Assembly (NCBI GenBank): GCA_016490735.1
Contig: JAEMWC010000099.1
Coordinates: 1,107,501-1,171,500, forward strand
DNA length: 64,000 bases
Origin: Pachyseris speciosa
Taxonomy: Eukaryota > Cnidaria > Anthozoa > Scleractinia > Pachyseridae
Direction of reading: 5' to 3'
Shown: piece after piece, positions 43,661 to 55,100 of the stretch
Layout of the letters: every line of letters begins with the position of its first letter
Position numbering within the stretch: position 1 is the first letter of the stretch
Translations under genes and position numbers: made by a program
Notes under the pieces: generated by a model
Seen by the model: the letters and a program-made list of their open reading frames with translations, nothing else
What the model was told of the DNA's origin: nothing
Databases searched by the model: none

Positions 43661-43980
43661 CATCTAATGTATCAAACGACCGCCTTTCTCAAGTTGTTAC
43701 TTTAATAGCATTTTTCATCACCGTTGCTTGGGCTTCGATGACTGTTTCAAATTCCGCCGACCGAGCAGATTCTCTCGATGTCAGTCGATGTTGCACGAAT
43801 AATAATAAAAACTTAGAAAACAGTCGTCCTCACCTACAATTTCTAGTTCAGCTGGAACTATCGAGCCGCCCGGCGGGAGAAGATCCTCACGACCCCTTAC
43901 CACTTCAGGTTAAAATGGCTCTGCAACACAAAAAAAGAAGTCGATTCTCTAATTTCTTCCCAAACGTCTCAAGAAAGTAG
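43661..43980 (+). CDS. Unrecognised open frame with hydrophobic segment and basic clusters (doubtful)
   Basis: A plus-strand frame runs without a stop from before 43661 to TAG at 43978-43980. It includes a ~15-residue hydrophobic run (VVTLIAFFITVAWAS, ~43696-43740), a CC pair, and a basic cluster HKKRSRF near the C-terminus. The first ATG in frame (43738) comes after the hydrophobic run. To be a secreted peptide precursor it would therefore need an upstream exon or a non-ATG start. I do not recognise a family; chance is possible. Confidence 0.2.
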
Positions 43981-44100
43981 ACGGTAAATTGCGCCAATGA
44001 TACTCACCAAAAGGCCAATGAAAGTGAACAAGCTTGTTATCCAAAGTTTCAGAAAATCCCGAAAACAAACTCAGCACAGTAAAACGAACACATCAACTAT

Positions 44101-44490
44101 TAAAGGAGCACTGTCACCGGGATTTTTGCTGTTTTTGGTTCAGTTCTGCCAAAATTACTGCCTTTTATCTGTTATTGTGCAAAAAATGCTCCTACAGAAT
44201 CAGAAAGATGAATTCCAATGAAAGTTTAGCAGGGAGAGCTAACAATAATAATTTTTTGGGTGAATTTTCAATGCATAGCTTGAAATTTTGAAAAAACTGG
44301 CAAGTTTTTTCAAATTTCAATCCATTTCCATCTTCGTCATCTTAGATGGAATACAGAAGTTTATAGTGTCAATGCAGTACTACAGTCTTTGGCAGCAAAA
44401 CTAGACCATTATTTTAACGTTTCCACTGATGCATTGGCAGTTTTAAGCTTTTTAAAGCGATGGTACAATATCGTGACACTGCCCCTTTAA
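44101..44490. mobile_element. MITE with AAAGGGGCAGTGTCAC-like ends
   Basis: The left end TTAAAGGAGCACTGTCACCG and the right end ..CGTGACACTGCCCCTTTAA are inverted. Confidence 0.7.
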
Positions 44491-44704
44491 CGGAATGCTT
44501 CTTCGGCGGGTAGAATCCACAAAAAATGTCAACGGTCTGTTACCGCTCTTAATGACAGATGAACAAAATAGAGAGAAAATACCGGTAACACAAGCGAACT
44601 GTAATGTAATCCGTATAATTACTTGTTAAGTCATTTAAGTTTTCACAAGGACGTGGACGTGCACAGAACTCTTAAAATAAAAAGACCACTCCTATTTTCC
44701 TGTC

Positions 44705-44925
44705 AACAATTAACCGGAAATTTGTTGTTGTTTGCCAGGATCAGAAATGTAACAATTTTCCCAGCAAGGACTGGAATTGGAAATCAGGCAGCCAGCAAAT
44801 AAATAAATATTACGGTAAACCAGCAAGCAAAAGGATTGTTCTGAGGGAATGCCAGCCAGGGTTAAAAAGGGTGAAGAGCGGTTATTTTTGAAGAGCGGTT
44901 CGTTGGGTACTCCTGTTGTAAAGGC
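44705..44925 (-). repeat. Dispersed repeat, copy 2 (inverted relative to 39856-40180)
   Basis: It contains TTTGCCAGGATC, CCCAGCAAGGACTGG, GCCAGCCAGGG, and ends CGTTGGGTACTCCTGTTGTAA, the complement of the start of copy 1. Confidence 0.6.
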
Positions 44926-45649
44926 ATAAAATATGAAGAGTAGACTTTGAAGTATTCGATCTCCTTTAAGAAAGTTAGTTTTGCAATCCCGCAATCCGCG
45001 AAATTTAGTCCATGCGATCATTTCGGTCTGCCGTTGCAGGTGAAAATAATCGCGAATTCAGTACAGTGTAATGGTAAATAACATGGCGGCCCGATTGAGA
45101 AACATGATATGTTTGAACTACCAGTCAACTATGTCGCATTTAATAATCAATCTTCTGTTGAACTGTTCAACTTTTCGGCAGACATCTTGTAAAATTATAT
45201 AAAATGACTGATTCTTCCGTGCTTCTGAGTCGCTTCGCTAGAAACAGCTTTCATACAGTTTCACTGTCTACTTTTCAATAGATTATATTGTAGATAAACT
45301 CGAGTTTACCGCGGTTTTTCCTTTTTGGCTACAGCAATTCTTTACATCAGCGGGCTTATGCAAAAAGCCTGGTTTCTAAGGTAAACCAAGAGAAACCAAG
45401 ACGCTATTCTTGGTTTTCAGTCACGCAAGTAAAAATATAAAATCATCAACCATTCGATAGATTAAGTCAAGAAATTGAGATATTGTAGAATAGTAATAAA
45501 TAAACGACATGCTTAACTCTCAGGGCTGTGCGCTATCAGGTACTCGAGTTATCGGCAAAATCTACCACTCAAAATTATAGAGTTTAGTATGGAAACGCCA
45601 TGTTAGTGTCCTTCTCAGGGGCTCAAATATGGCGGCCGGAAACGAGTGA

Positions 45650-46200
45650 AAACATCTGGAATTTACTTTTGCTATCTCAAAGGCTTTCTTCTCTATTTTG
45701 AGCTTGCAAACATTCACATAGACGCTTCTCTTGTCATGTTGGCTTTTCAGACCTTAAAGAAACACACGGGGAATCGATGTTTTCATGTACGTGACATGCT
45801 TGTGAGCAGACATGTTTATGTCACACACTGTAATAAAATCTTAAATTCAAATTGCTCTATTTTCAAAACAAAGCAAGTTATCCAGCTGAAAACATGCAAG
45901 CAGATACATTTCTAAAACGTCTTTTACGTGATGAGGCTAAAAATGCAAAGGTCTGTTTTATTTTGAATTTTAGTTTTTAATGACGTCATGTGAAAACCAA
46001 GAATATAACGTTTACTCGGAATACCTTGTGATGCAGAAGTCAAAGTCGGACGCACGCTTTCTGATTCTCGAAAACTATCCGTTCGAAATTGAAAATGGTT
46101 TTTGGGTTCGCACAAGGCCTTTTTGTTTATGTACGAGCAAAGTGCGTAAAGCTGTTTTGAGCTTTGCCATCGAGATTGATTACCAAACGCAAATAGATCT
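45650..46200 (+). repeat. Dispersed repeat family P, copy 2 (block order B-A)
   Basis: Block B (45650-46008) then block A (46009-46180), the reverse of the order at 9536-10070. A ~20-kb-scale comparison shows the same tail (AATATAGAA..GCG) after both. Confidence 0.7.
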
Positions 46201-46718
46201 GTGGTAATATAGAACTATCGCGGCGTTCGTGTGATGTATATCGAAATCAAACTTTTGATCGATCGACAGACTATAATGACAACTTTACAAATGTGTTTAG
46301 GTCTTTCGAAGTGGATTGTATAACCTTGAGCGCTCACTTGGATCAGACAGTGAAGGCTTCAGATTACACAAGCTAAAAAGTACAGTCGAACACCCTCAGG
46401 GTATGGCTTAGTGATCGCTTAATACTGGTTGCACAGAGGAGCTCGGTCACGATATTTTGGGTCATCATTATTGACATAAAAAAATGCATTTAAATAATGG
46501 GAAACAGTGAAATAAAAATTTATCAGGGAAGATAAGCACCAAAGAGACAAGAATAAATACAAATGTAGCGAGGATGGTGAAGGATGGAGAAGATTAAAAC
46601 GGATTACAAATGACCTTTTTGAAAAATTGAGGGTCATTGAGGCTAAAATGTTCAAAATCCAAAGACCGTGACGTTGCTCCTTTTAACAGTTTATGCTCAA
46701 AGGAACTCAAAAAATCAC

Positions 46719-46720
46719 TT

Positions 46721-46752
<32 letters not shown>

Positions 46753-47021
46753 TCGAACTCAATTACTCGAATTAAATTCGACTTAAACACGACGTTTGAA
46801 ACCAAGTCGTGCTACTGCCGTGTCGAACTCAATTCATAAATTAACATTTTGGATTTGCTTTGTGCAACGGCTGGTAAGTGACGATTCTGGGTACGAGATT
46901 GGGCAACAACTTTTTATTCAACGGAATTAAATTCGACGTCTGAAACCAAGTCGTGCTGCAGTCGTGCGACAGTCGAGACAGCTAAGCACGGCAGTAGCAC
47001 GACGTTTGAAACGGGCCTTAC
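46719..47021. mobile_element. MITE with TTAGGCCTGTTTCAAACGTC-type ends
   Basis: Left GGCCTGTTTCAAACGTCGTG and right CACGACGTTTGAAACGGGCC (approximate) are inverted, flanked by TTA on both sides, compatible with a Harbinger-type 3-bp target. GTCGTGCTACTGCCGTGTCG is repeated inside. A shortened copy is at 61876-61974. Confidence 0.75.
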
Positions 47022-47291
47022 TCGGTTAAGATCTCCTGCACTGAATAAAATGGCATGACAAAGCAGAACATAGTGTAGAAACGAACCAGCAAAACAACAA
47101 CGCCAAGCTCGTACTATACAGTCAGTATTGGTATTATATTTGAGTGATTTCCTTTTAGAATTATAATTCTAATTAAATAATCCGCCAAGGGTATAGCCAG
47201 CCCATCACAGCAGATGTGCAGAAGTGCAGGTGCTGTGTTAAAATATACAACTAGGTGCAAGTGCGTGCAAGTGTCCGGGATTCAGCGTCAC

Positions 47292-47735
47292 TCAGACATA
47301 GCCCATGGAGGCCTTTTTAAAAGTCTCCACTGTTTGTTTTTCAATAATGTGGTTTGCTGATGAGTTCCAGTCTCTAATTGTACACGCTAGAAAACTGTGT
47401 TTATAATTGTTTGCCCTTGCACTGACTTCAATAAATTTCTTGGGATGGAATTGTCTGGTACCCTGTCTCTTCTTAGGTAAGATGTAGGAAGGAATTTGCA
47501 CTGCCGACTGATCCGAAATCACTTTAAACATCATTGTAAGTCGTGCCACTTTCCCTCTTTTTTCGAGTGTTGGCCATTTCAAATCATTCAAAAGTTTTGT
47601 GACAGTACCAGGAGTGGTGCTATGTATTCATTTTTGACAAAGCGTTCCGCTTTTCTCTGCACACTTTCAATGTCTTTATCTGCTTCTGAATATGTGGGTC
47701 CCATGTGCAACATCCGTATTCAAGCTGCGGACTAA
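47292..47735 (-). pseudogene. LINE (CR1/L2/Jockey-like) reverse-transcriptase C-terminal remnant
   Basis: The 3' frame (47292-47591) has LNDLKWPTLEKRGKVARLTM and the terminal hallmark SFLACTIRDWNS..FK near the stop. This matches the thumb end of non-LTR reverse transcriptases. Upstream, pieces LEYGCCTWDPHI and VQRKAERFV are in other frames, so at least two frameshifts separate them. The remaining 5' part is missing. The sequence 47100-47290 is probably its 3'UTR. Confidence 0.75.
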
Positions 47736-47741
47736 GGGCCT

Positions 47742-47935
47742 GATTAAATGATTACATGTCGAATTTCAGCACGGGTTGAAATTTCAGCCCAGTAAACCGG
47801 GCTGAGATTTTAGCTCAGCTTCCAGAACAAATCTCAGTTAAAAGGACGTTTGCGATTACATGAGGATAATTTCATCCCGGTCTGAATTTCAACCCGGGCT
47901 GAAATTTCCCCCGGGGAGGGGGGTTACTGAAAAAA
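47742..47935. repeat. Repeat rich in TTTCAGCCC/GGGCTGAAA words
   Basis: It contains CGGGTTGAAATTTCAGCCC and CCCGGGCTGAAATTTCCCCC with several inverted short words and two GATTACATG motifs (47748 and 47850). It truncates the LINE remnant on its 5' side. Confidence 0.5.
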
Positions 47936-47939
47936 AATT

Positions 47940-48275
47940 TAATATGGGGAGGCTCCGCCCCGAGGTCCGACCCCTTACCCTTTTACATACCATTTTTGAC
48001 AGAAAAGGTACCCCTTTCATATACCTTCCATTGACAAATAGTACCCCTTTCGTATACCTAAAACAGGAGGTCTTCTTGTCATTTTCACGTAGCGTTCAAT
48101 AAATTAAAACAGTACAGTCATAACGTATGTGTGTTCGAAATATTTTATGAAAGACCCTTTTAAATACCTCAAAGACAGATTTCCCTACCCTTTCATATAC
48201 TTGACTCGTGAAATCCCTACCCTTTCATATACCTGAAGTGTGAAAAAGGTACCCCTTTCGGGCGGAGCCTCCCCG
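47940..48275. mobile_element. Foldback element with GGGGAGGCTCCGCCC ends
   Basis: The left ATGGGGAGGCTCCGCCCCGA and right CGGGCGGAGCCTCCCCGTAT are inverted. The interior repeats ACCCTTTCATATACCT-like 16-mers at least five times. Confidence 0.75.
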
Positions 48276-48284
48276 TATAGGCAA

Positions 48285-48425
48285 TTATAGGGAGTGGCTG
48301 GGCTGGGTTGAAAACATTCTCGTCCCCAGAGCCTCCGTTTCTTTTGGTCACGTGGTCGGAGAAACGGAGGGCTTTGGTAGCAGCAATTACCGGATGTCCG
48401 TAAATCACGCACATCCGGTAGAGCA
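48285..48425. repeat. Repeat with two small hairpins
   Basis: GAGCCTCCGTTTCT pairs with AGAAACGGAGGGCT across ~15 bases, and ACCGGATGT with ACATCCGGT. CTCGTCCCCAGAGCC resembles the complement of GGCTCTGGGGACAAG at 50351-50366. Confidence 0.45.
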
Positions 48426-48504
48426 TGTCAAATAGTCAAGAATGTATTTGCTCATGCTCAGATATGTATCAGGGAGGGAGTGACAGGCCAGCTTTGGTTT
48501 TTAT

Positions 48505-48872
48505 GATGGCTGGCTTGAAAGCTGGTTCGGCGAAGCTTTGAAAGAGATTGATTTCATTAGAAAATTTACTAAAGGAAAAAAGGAACAAAAAGCGGCCTTG
48601 CATGCAGAAGTTGTACAGAAACGAGACTGGCTGTGTATTTTGCCCACGGGAATTTCGAAAATCGTTGATATTCCAGCTTCTCTCGCTCGTGGTGGACCAT
48701 CGATCTTGATACGGTTGAAAGCAGTTGTGCTGTTGTGGTTTCGCCACTGAATGCGCTTATTTCCGACCAAATTGAAAAGTTGAAGGCACTAAGTGTTGGC
48801 TTAAAGGTTTATAAGCAAGGTAACCAAGACGTAATTCGATCAATTTGTGAGAATGTGAAATTTCCTTGTTGA
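48505..48872 (+). pseudogene. Second RecQ-like helicase fragment, frameshifted
   Basis: The first frame reads GKKEQKAALHAEVVQKRDWL and then ILPTGISKI (48636-48662) where a P-loop LPTGxGKS is expected; both GK residues of the motif are altered. After a frame change between 48662 and 48732 the next frame reads VVVSPLNALISDQIEKLKAL (48732-48790), the RecQ motif Ia region. It continues for ~25 codons to a TGA at 48870-48872. No intron is needed. The break of the P-loop and the frameshift mark it as decayed. Unlike the copy at 17.8 kb, no TIRs are visible around it. Confidence 0.72.
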
Positions 48873-49608
48873 TTTGTGCAAAACAAGTAAACAAGAGGCT
48901 ACAATTAGCCTAAACCCGGGCTTCCAAAAACAGTATTGTATCCCTAACTTAGTGCTAAACAAAAGATTAGAGGGAAGTCTGTCTTTCTTACATCGGACGC
49001 ATTGTGTTTAGCTTGTGTTGGAGTCTATTTCTTTAGACCCCTATCAACATATATTCCTCTAAAATACAGCTCAACCATTGAGAACAATAATTATAACACT
49101 TGTAAAAAATATTTCTAAAAGAACAAGAAAAAGAGAAACAAAAAAAATAAAGCCCGTGATATATACCACTAACAGACATCGAGCCCGGGTTAGCTGCGTC
49201 ACAGGCAGGAACAATGATCTTTAGGCCACAGAGGTTTATCATTATGCAAGGTGATAAAAATAGTGTATTGATTCCAACAAAAAACTAAGCACACTTGTTT
49301 TCGCTTCGATGGATAATTGTTTGAGAAAGGAAACGCTTATCGAACGATGTAGGATTTTTTCGCATAAATGTGAATGGAGTCTCGGTGAAATGTGAGTAGA
49401 AAATTAATTAGCAGAGTGAAACTGTTTACAAATACGTCAATCCAGGGTCATTTGAAACACAAGAAAGGAACGTTTCTGGACAGTTTCAAGGGACGCTAGT
49501 ACATTTGTAAAAACTAATCGCTTATCATTCAAAAATTAAAGTCCAGAAATTAAAATAGTAAGTTAACTACCTGTCAAAGTCTCAGGGGTGTGTGATATCC
49601 CGTACTTG
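48873..49608. other. Intergenic, nothing recognised
   Basis: No supported feature. Confidence 0.35.
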
Positions 49609-49639
49609 AGTTATTCAACAAAATGTACATCTCAATGGA

Positions 49640-50190
49640 GCGGATACGGGGAACACGGCAGTCCATCTGGAGTTAAATTTTGGTCATGTTAAAAGCTTTC
49701 TTCTCGCTGTTGAACTTGCAAACATTCGTATAGACACTTCTCTTAACATATTAGTTGTTCAGACTTCAAAGACACAAGGTGAATCGACGTTTTCCGATAC
49801 GTGACAACAAGTATCATTCTTGCTGTTGATATGAGATTTATACTTCCGAATCACTCGACCGTGAAAGGTCAAACTCCCTTTGTCTGTAGTCTCTAATTTT
49901 TGGCGCTCCCCTCGCGTCGCGTCTCCTCGCAACTTCGCGCGCGCACGTGTCTTTCGCCCGCCCCACAATCCATCGTCAAAATTAGAGACTACTCGCAGTC
50001 TACTGAAGCAGACACTAGGAAACACGGCAGTCCATCTGGAGTTAAGTTTACTCATGTTAAAAGCTTTCTTCTCGCCGTTGAACTTGCAATCATTCGCATA
50101 GACACTTCTCTTAACATATTGTTTGTTCAGACTTCAAAAGACGCAAGGTGAATCGACATTTTCCGATACGTGACAACAGGCATCACTCTG
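49640..50190 (+). repeat. Repeat family P, block B duplicated around an inserted element
   Basis: 49645-49815 and 50025-50185 are near-identical (ACGGCAGTCCATCTGGAGTT, TAGACACTTCTCTTAACATA, GAATCGAC, CCGATACGTGACAAC). Between them, 49885-50005 has inverted TAGTCTCTAATTTT/AAAATTAGAGACTA ends and a GC-rich middle (GCGTCGCGTCTCC). Either a local duplication or a target-site-like duplication of the whole block produced the pair. Confidence 0.65.
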
Positions 50191-50278
50191 TTAAAAATAG
50201 TTAGCGCTTGCGCAGAAACGCCGGAAGTGCACTTTGTGGATGATACTCGACGAAAAAGAAGAACCGTCGGTAATCTTA

Positions 50279-50315
50279 GACCTGGGCGCCGCGCGAGACG
50301 CGCGCAGCCCGGGTA
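50279..50315. repeat. GC-rich perfect-looking hairpin
   Basis: CCTGGGCGCCGCGCG and CGCGCGCAGCCCGGG pair around AGA, a sharp GC spike in AT-rich DNA. Confidence 0.7.
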
Positions 50316-50634
50316 ATAAATCTCACTCGTAACGGTAAGTGCAAACGAGTGGCTCTGGGGACAAGAATGACAAAATTATATGGTGTCGCCATAACAATGT
50401 ATGAAAGCTAACCATTTGGAGTCAGCGCTTAGGCCTAATCACTAGACATCAGTGTCTAAACCCAGCAGTTCTTCTCTGCCTTTAAACAGTGTTGTTTCGG
50501 GTTATAATTAACACTGAGATTGTTGAGGTTGAGGTTATTGCCATATAACGTCACCAAATGTTTCACGATAATTATTTGTATCATGAAATGTCTCGCCTTA
50601 CTTCGGAGTATCCATTCCAGTGATAGCCCATCTG

Positions 50635-50790
50635 TAACATCATCACTGTCACCATCACTCACGTCATCATGACTCACGACCAACGTCATTACCATGGTCA
50701 TCATCATCATTATTAACGTCATTATCATCAACGTCCTTATCATTGTCATCATGACTTCACACGCCATCATAATTCTCATCAATGCACCAC
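50635..50790. repeat. Degenerate (CAT)n/(GTCATTA)n tract
   Basis: CATCATCA and GTCATTATCA words dominate. The 113-codon minus frame here is a by-product of the repeat. Confidence 0.8.
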
Positions 50791-51709
50791 ACTGCATCCA
50801 TCATAAACATTTAACAGGTCAACATGTCACCTTCAGTGATGCTGAAATTTTTTTAACTTAACTTGCACCTTTTGTTGAAGACTTTTACTTGGATTAAACA
50901 AATTAAGCAATAACAAAGTTGTTAACAAAGCCAAAATCTTTAATAAATAGCCGTTACGTATCTACTTTAAGAAAAGAATATTGCTGTAGTACTTTACATC
51001 TCTCCAAGGCGAGATTCACTCGTGAAGAAAAGGAAGACTACAATGTTTGGTTAAATCAGGATAACACGACCATGCTCGACTTTGAGGTTCGGTCGTCGAA
51101 CCTGTCTGTCTGTCGTCTCGAGAAGAGACAATCACAAGACATGGCTCACCCAGAGAAAACACTTGGATTGACAAAACTACAAATGTAATCGACAAGGCAA
51201 TCTTTCATTTATTCTTCTCAATCATTAACAAAAGTTCCTTTCACTGTATTTATATCTTGCAAGTTTATTGGTCTTTATCGGAATTTCAGCCTTTGTGAAA
51301 AAGGTCAACTAAGTGATGTATAAATCCGAACGACTACAGTATGACGACGATTCAGTGGTATGTGCAGTTACGAAGAAAATCTATTGACGAACAATTACAA
51401 AAATAAAATCTGCTTAGGTCGAGGGAATATCAGTTAGATGGCTTCTTGTTTGTTTGTTTGTTTTTTGAAACAAGTTTGTAAGCTCTCGAAACTACGCTAC
51501 GTTTTCTGCGGACAACGATTTACAACCGATAGTCCCTCGACAGAATCACTCTGTTCTTAATACGTCACAGGTCATTGAGCTAATCATAACGGCGAATTGG
51601 CAATGGACCGCAGTTACATACAACCATATGTGATTGGTTGTGGATGAAAAAATCGAATTTGTGGCCATTCAAATGACAGCAGCCGAGTACCTCCCTGGAA
51701 TATCGCGTT
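50791..51709. other. Intergenic, nothing recognised
   Basis: The 89-codon frame at 50919-51188 has no recognisable motif. Confidence 0.35.
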
Positions 51710-52015
51710 CTAGAGCGTGATCACTGAAATGAAAGTTACTGAGCAGTACTTTTCTGTGGTGCTGTTTATTATGCTGTACAAGGTGGTTCTAACTTTTGAG
51801 TCTGTGGATAAAATCCTAAAGTGTGACCATTCAAATGAAAGCTACTGAGCAGTACTTTCCTGTGGTGCTGTTTATTATGCTGTACAAGGTGGTTCTAGCT
51901 TTTGAGTCCGTGGATGATGTCCAAGTGCGTGACCATTCAAATGAAAGCCACTGGGTACTGCTATATTAAGGAGCTGTTTGTTACGGCTTCTAAACTTTGA
52001 GTTATTGGCTATTAA
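51710..52015 (+). repeat. 106-bp minisatellite, about three units
   Basis: TTACTGAGCAGTACT-like phrases start at 51735, 51841 and 51947, a period of exactly 106 bp. Units also share GCTGTTTATTATGCTGTACA and GACCATTCAAATGAAAG. The last unit is degenerate. Ends ~90 bp from the borealin stop. Confidence 0.9.
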
Positions 52016-52108
52016 TCTTAAGTTAAAAAGAGAAATTCATAGGCGATGTGGTGCACAGTAGAGCACAGTAGAGTGTCTAACAGTAATATCTGAGGAAAGA
52101 GGAATTCT

Positions 52109-55100
52109 TTACTTCTTCAGCGCTGGAGTCGGCAGCACAAGAAGCTGCGCCAGTTTTTGCTGTTGGAAAAAAACACACTGGTTACAGATGTTTACGGGGG
52201 GTTTTAGTCAGGTACAGTAGCACCTAACGTCAGGTTTCTATGGGATATCTGTACAGAAAGCCTTTATTAACCACCCGCCGGCATCCCTCGTTAATTCTCT
52301 TTCCCTTTCTAGCACCTGCCACGCAAGCTAAGCTGGAAGACTAGAAAGACGAAAAACTAGGATTTCTTTTGCAACACATTGCCCATGTCACCCCAGAACT
52401 TTGAAGCAGGGGAAATTGATTCCTTTTGCTTTCGAAGGGACAAAAATTGTCGTTTAGAGCGCGAAATAAAGATCTCCCAAAAGGAGATCTGAAGAATTTT
52501 ACGAAGAATTTTAGGCGTACTGTCGTGTAATTTAGATAAACCCAGAGATGTGAAAAAAATTGCAGTTTCGTTAGTTTCTTTGTGTTACAAGGACCATTTT
52601 GTAGTAGAAGTACTTCTCCACGATTTGAACAAACTTATAACACGAATTGTCATGGCAATACCCCTTTATTTCTGTTTTATTCTTTTGGGTGTGGCTGTGA
52701 ACAAGTTTGAGCGTATGTGGGCGTTTGAGCGTCTCCGGGTGCCTGCTCACTTTTAAAGTGGTGTGCAAGTAATATACAGCACTCCAATATAGATTCAACT
52801 CAAGAAGAGAGAACTGAGCAACTAACCTGAAGCAATTCCACGTTTTTTCGCGCTGCATCGTCCAGAACAGTAGGTTGAGATGGGCTCAAATGAGACGCCG
52901 CGTTGAGATGGAAAGTCTGCAAAGGACAAGGTGACAAGTTTTATCGCAGTTCGCAATTTATATTTCCAGTTTGATAACAAATTGAAGTGGTGCAAATTTG
53001 AACAAGCCTTAGCTCGGAATTATGCAATAACAAGGCTTTCTTTTTTAACACAGTCTTTGTCGACTATTCGTCACGTACAAAACGTTGTAGCGTCTAAATC
53101 AGTCTTAAGCGAACCCAAATTTCATGCATTGTGGTAATTTGAAACTCGAAGGAGCTCCTGAGTAAGACCCGTTGTTCAGACAGGATTTCATGGGCGGCGA
53201 ACCACAAAAAGATTGTTATTAATGAAATATTAAGGGTTCGTAAGCAGTTTTGATAATACTAAACATCTTAAACCAGATCTGGGATATTTTTGATGTTACA
53301 AGCAATTGAGAAATCCAAGTTGGCGGTCTTTCAGAATTGATTACGTCAGATATAGCGCTAAATTAACCACGGCCGAACGTAAACAATAAGAAACGTTTGT
53401 TAAGTTGCTTACTTTGAGGGTTTTTAGCTGATAAGTTGTGTTGTGTGAGCTTAGTAAATTATTTTACGATATACTAAACAACTTGTAGGAACATTAAGTT
53501 TTCAGAAATCACGCATTCAAACAATAAACAAACACAGCGCCGACCAAACACAAAAATATCCAACTTTAATGTATCAGTCAATTCCAAAAAGAGCCCATCC
53601 TCCCCCCCCCCCCGGCATACCCCGGGTATTTGACCAGAGGGTAGTCCCGAACAGCAGGGAATTTGACCCGACATGAGTCCCCGCCCGGTTGGGCATTTGA
53701 CTATCGGCTAAACACTGGTCGGCGGTCACCATCGAAAGGATTTCACGCGTCTCGCGCGAAAATTCATTCACCACGGGAGCCGCTTGGCTCCCTTCACCCT
53801 TCGCTCTGCTTCTGTTATTATAATTCAATATGCCTTTATTCAAAGTGTGGAGTGAGGACAAAACAGTCAGAAAAGGGGTTTTAGCGAGCAATTTTTTAGA
53901 TTTCGTTTGCAAAGGTAAGTAAGCGATTTTTTTTGGAATAGATCAAAATATTTATTATGAGCGGGGAGCGAGACAAAATGCTTCATGAAACGAGTGATCT
54001 GGTTCAGATTTATAAAGCTTACACTTGATTTGAGTTCTCTTCTTAAGGTTTTCTGAATTGTTTACTTTTTTCTGTATTAAAAAGATAACCTTTACCTGTA
54101 ATTAAATGGAGCTGTTAAATTTAAAGAGACTTTGGATATCCGAGTTCACGTATTGAGTCGATCCTTTTTGGCAACAAACTGTATAGAAATATTCTTCTTT
54201 TGAATAAGCGTTCCATTATACACGTGGGAAATGGTTTGGGATAAGATATGCCCCCAACAGCGGGGTATTTGACCCATTTTGAGGCCCTAACAGTGGGGCA
54301 TTTGAACGTCTGAACTGGAAACACAGCGGGGCATTTGACCAAAATTTTTCAAAAAAGTCAAATGCCCGGGTGTTTGCGCGGGGGATGGGCGCTTTTGGAA
54401 TTGACTGATACATAATGTAAATCTTAACATGATTTAGTAAACTCACAGACTCAAGAAGGGCTTATCATCTTCGAGCTCTCCTAAAAACCTTGTCTTAAAA
54501 GTAGGTTTCTACTTCTTTACGTTTTACGGCCATGGTTCCGGCCAAGTTGCCAATCTTAAGCGAATACGTTCTGGAGGTCTTGAAGGTTTCAAAGAAAAGG
54601 CTCAAAGACTGATGGACATTTTAGGCTAAATGGCGTCAAGAGACAGCGATAAACAAAAGAAGTATTAGATTCTGATGTCGATGGAGAAAACTGTACAGAT
54701 GTTGATAAATGCAGTTCACCTGTCCGTTTCCAAGGGGAATGAGAACCTCTGCATCTGAAGCAACAGGGCCATGGTTGACAATTGGTGATCCACTTAAAGA
54801 CATGATTCTAAAGAAATACAAAGAACAAAAGAAAGACTAGGCAAAAAAAAAAAAAAAAGGAAAAATTCCTCCAGCTTCTTGGGTTGAACATTTTCTGGAT
54901 GGCTCTTCAGCAAGGTCTAACTTGTTAATTGCATTTAAGTTGGGAAAAAAATTGCTCAAGTGATGAGGAAAAACGACAACATAACAAAGATGATGAGAGT
55001 AATGATCGCATCGCAGTTATGAACACTACTTAGGCAGTAGTGAAAAATAAATAGTATCATCCTCATTCTTTAAACCACAGTTCAAATATATGATTTTCAT

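Noticed and set aside
43975..44085. Minus-strand frame with a strongly hydrophobic 20-residue run
   Set aside because: Only ~33 codons between stops, no start and only a weak acceptor; could be chance. Not listed as a gene.
39856..44925. A single ~5-kb transposon with TAACAGGAGTACCCAACG inverted ends
   Set aside because: Both ends carry the same internal words (CCAGCCAGG, CCCAGCAAGG) over 200-300 bp and the middle has no transposase, so two oppositely oriented copies of one repeat are simpler.
48469..48770. Two overlapping minus-strand frames of 89-92 codons
   Set aside because: They are antisense shadows of the RecQ-like helicase fragment.
53885..53925. Mini-exon with AG acceptor and GTAAGT donor on the plus strand
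   Set aside because: Lies inside the TIR element 53569-54414, on the strand opposite to borealin, and is too short to support.
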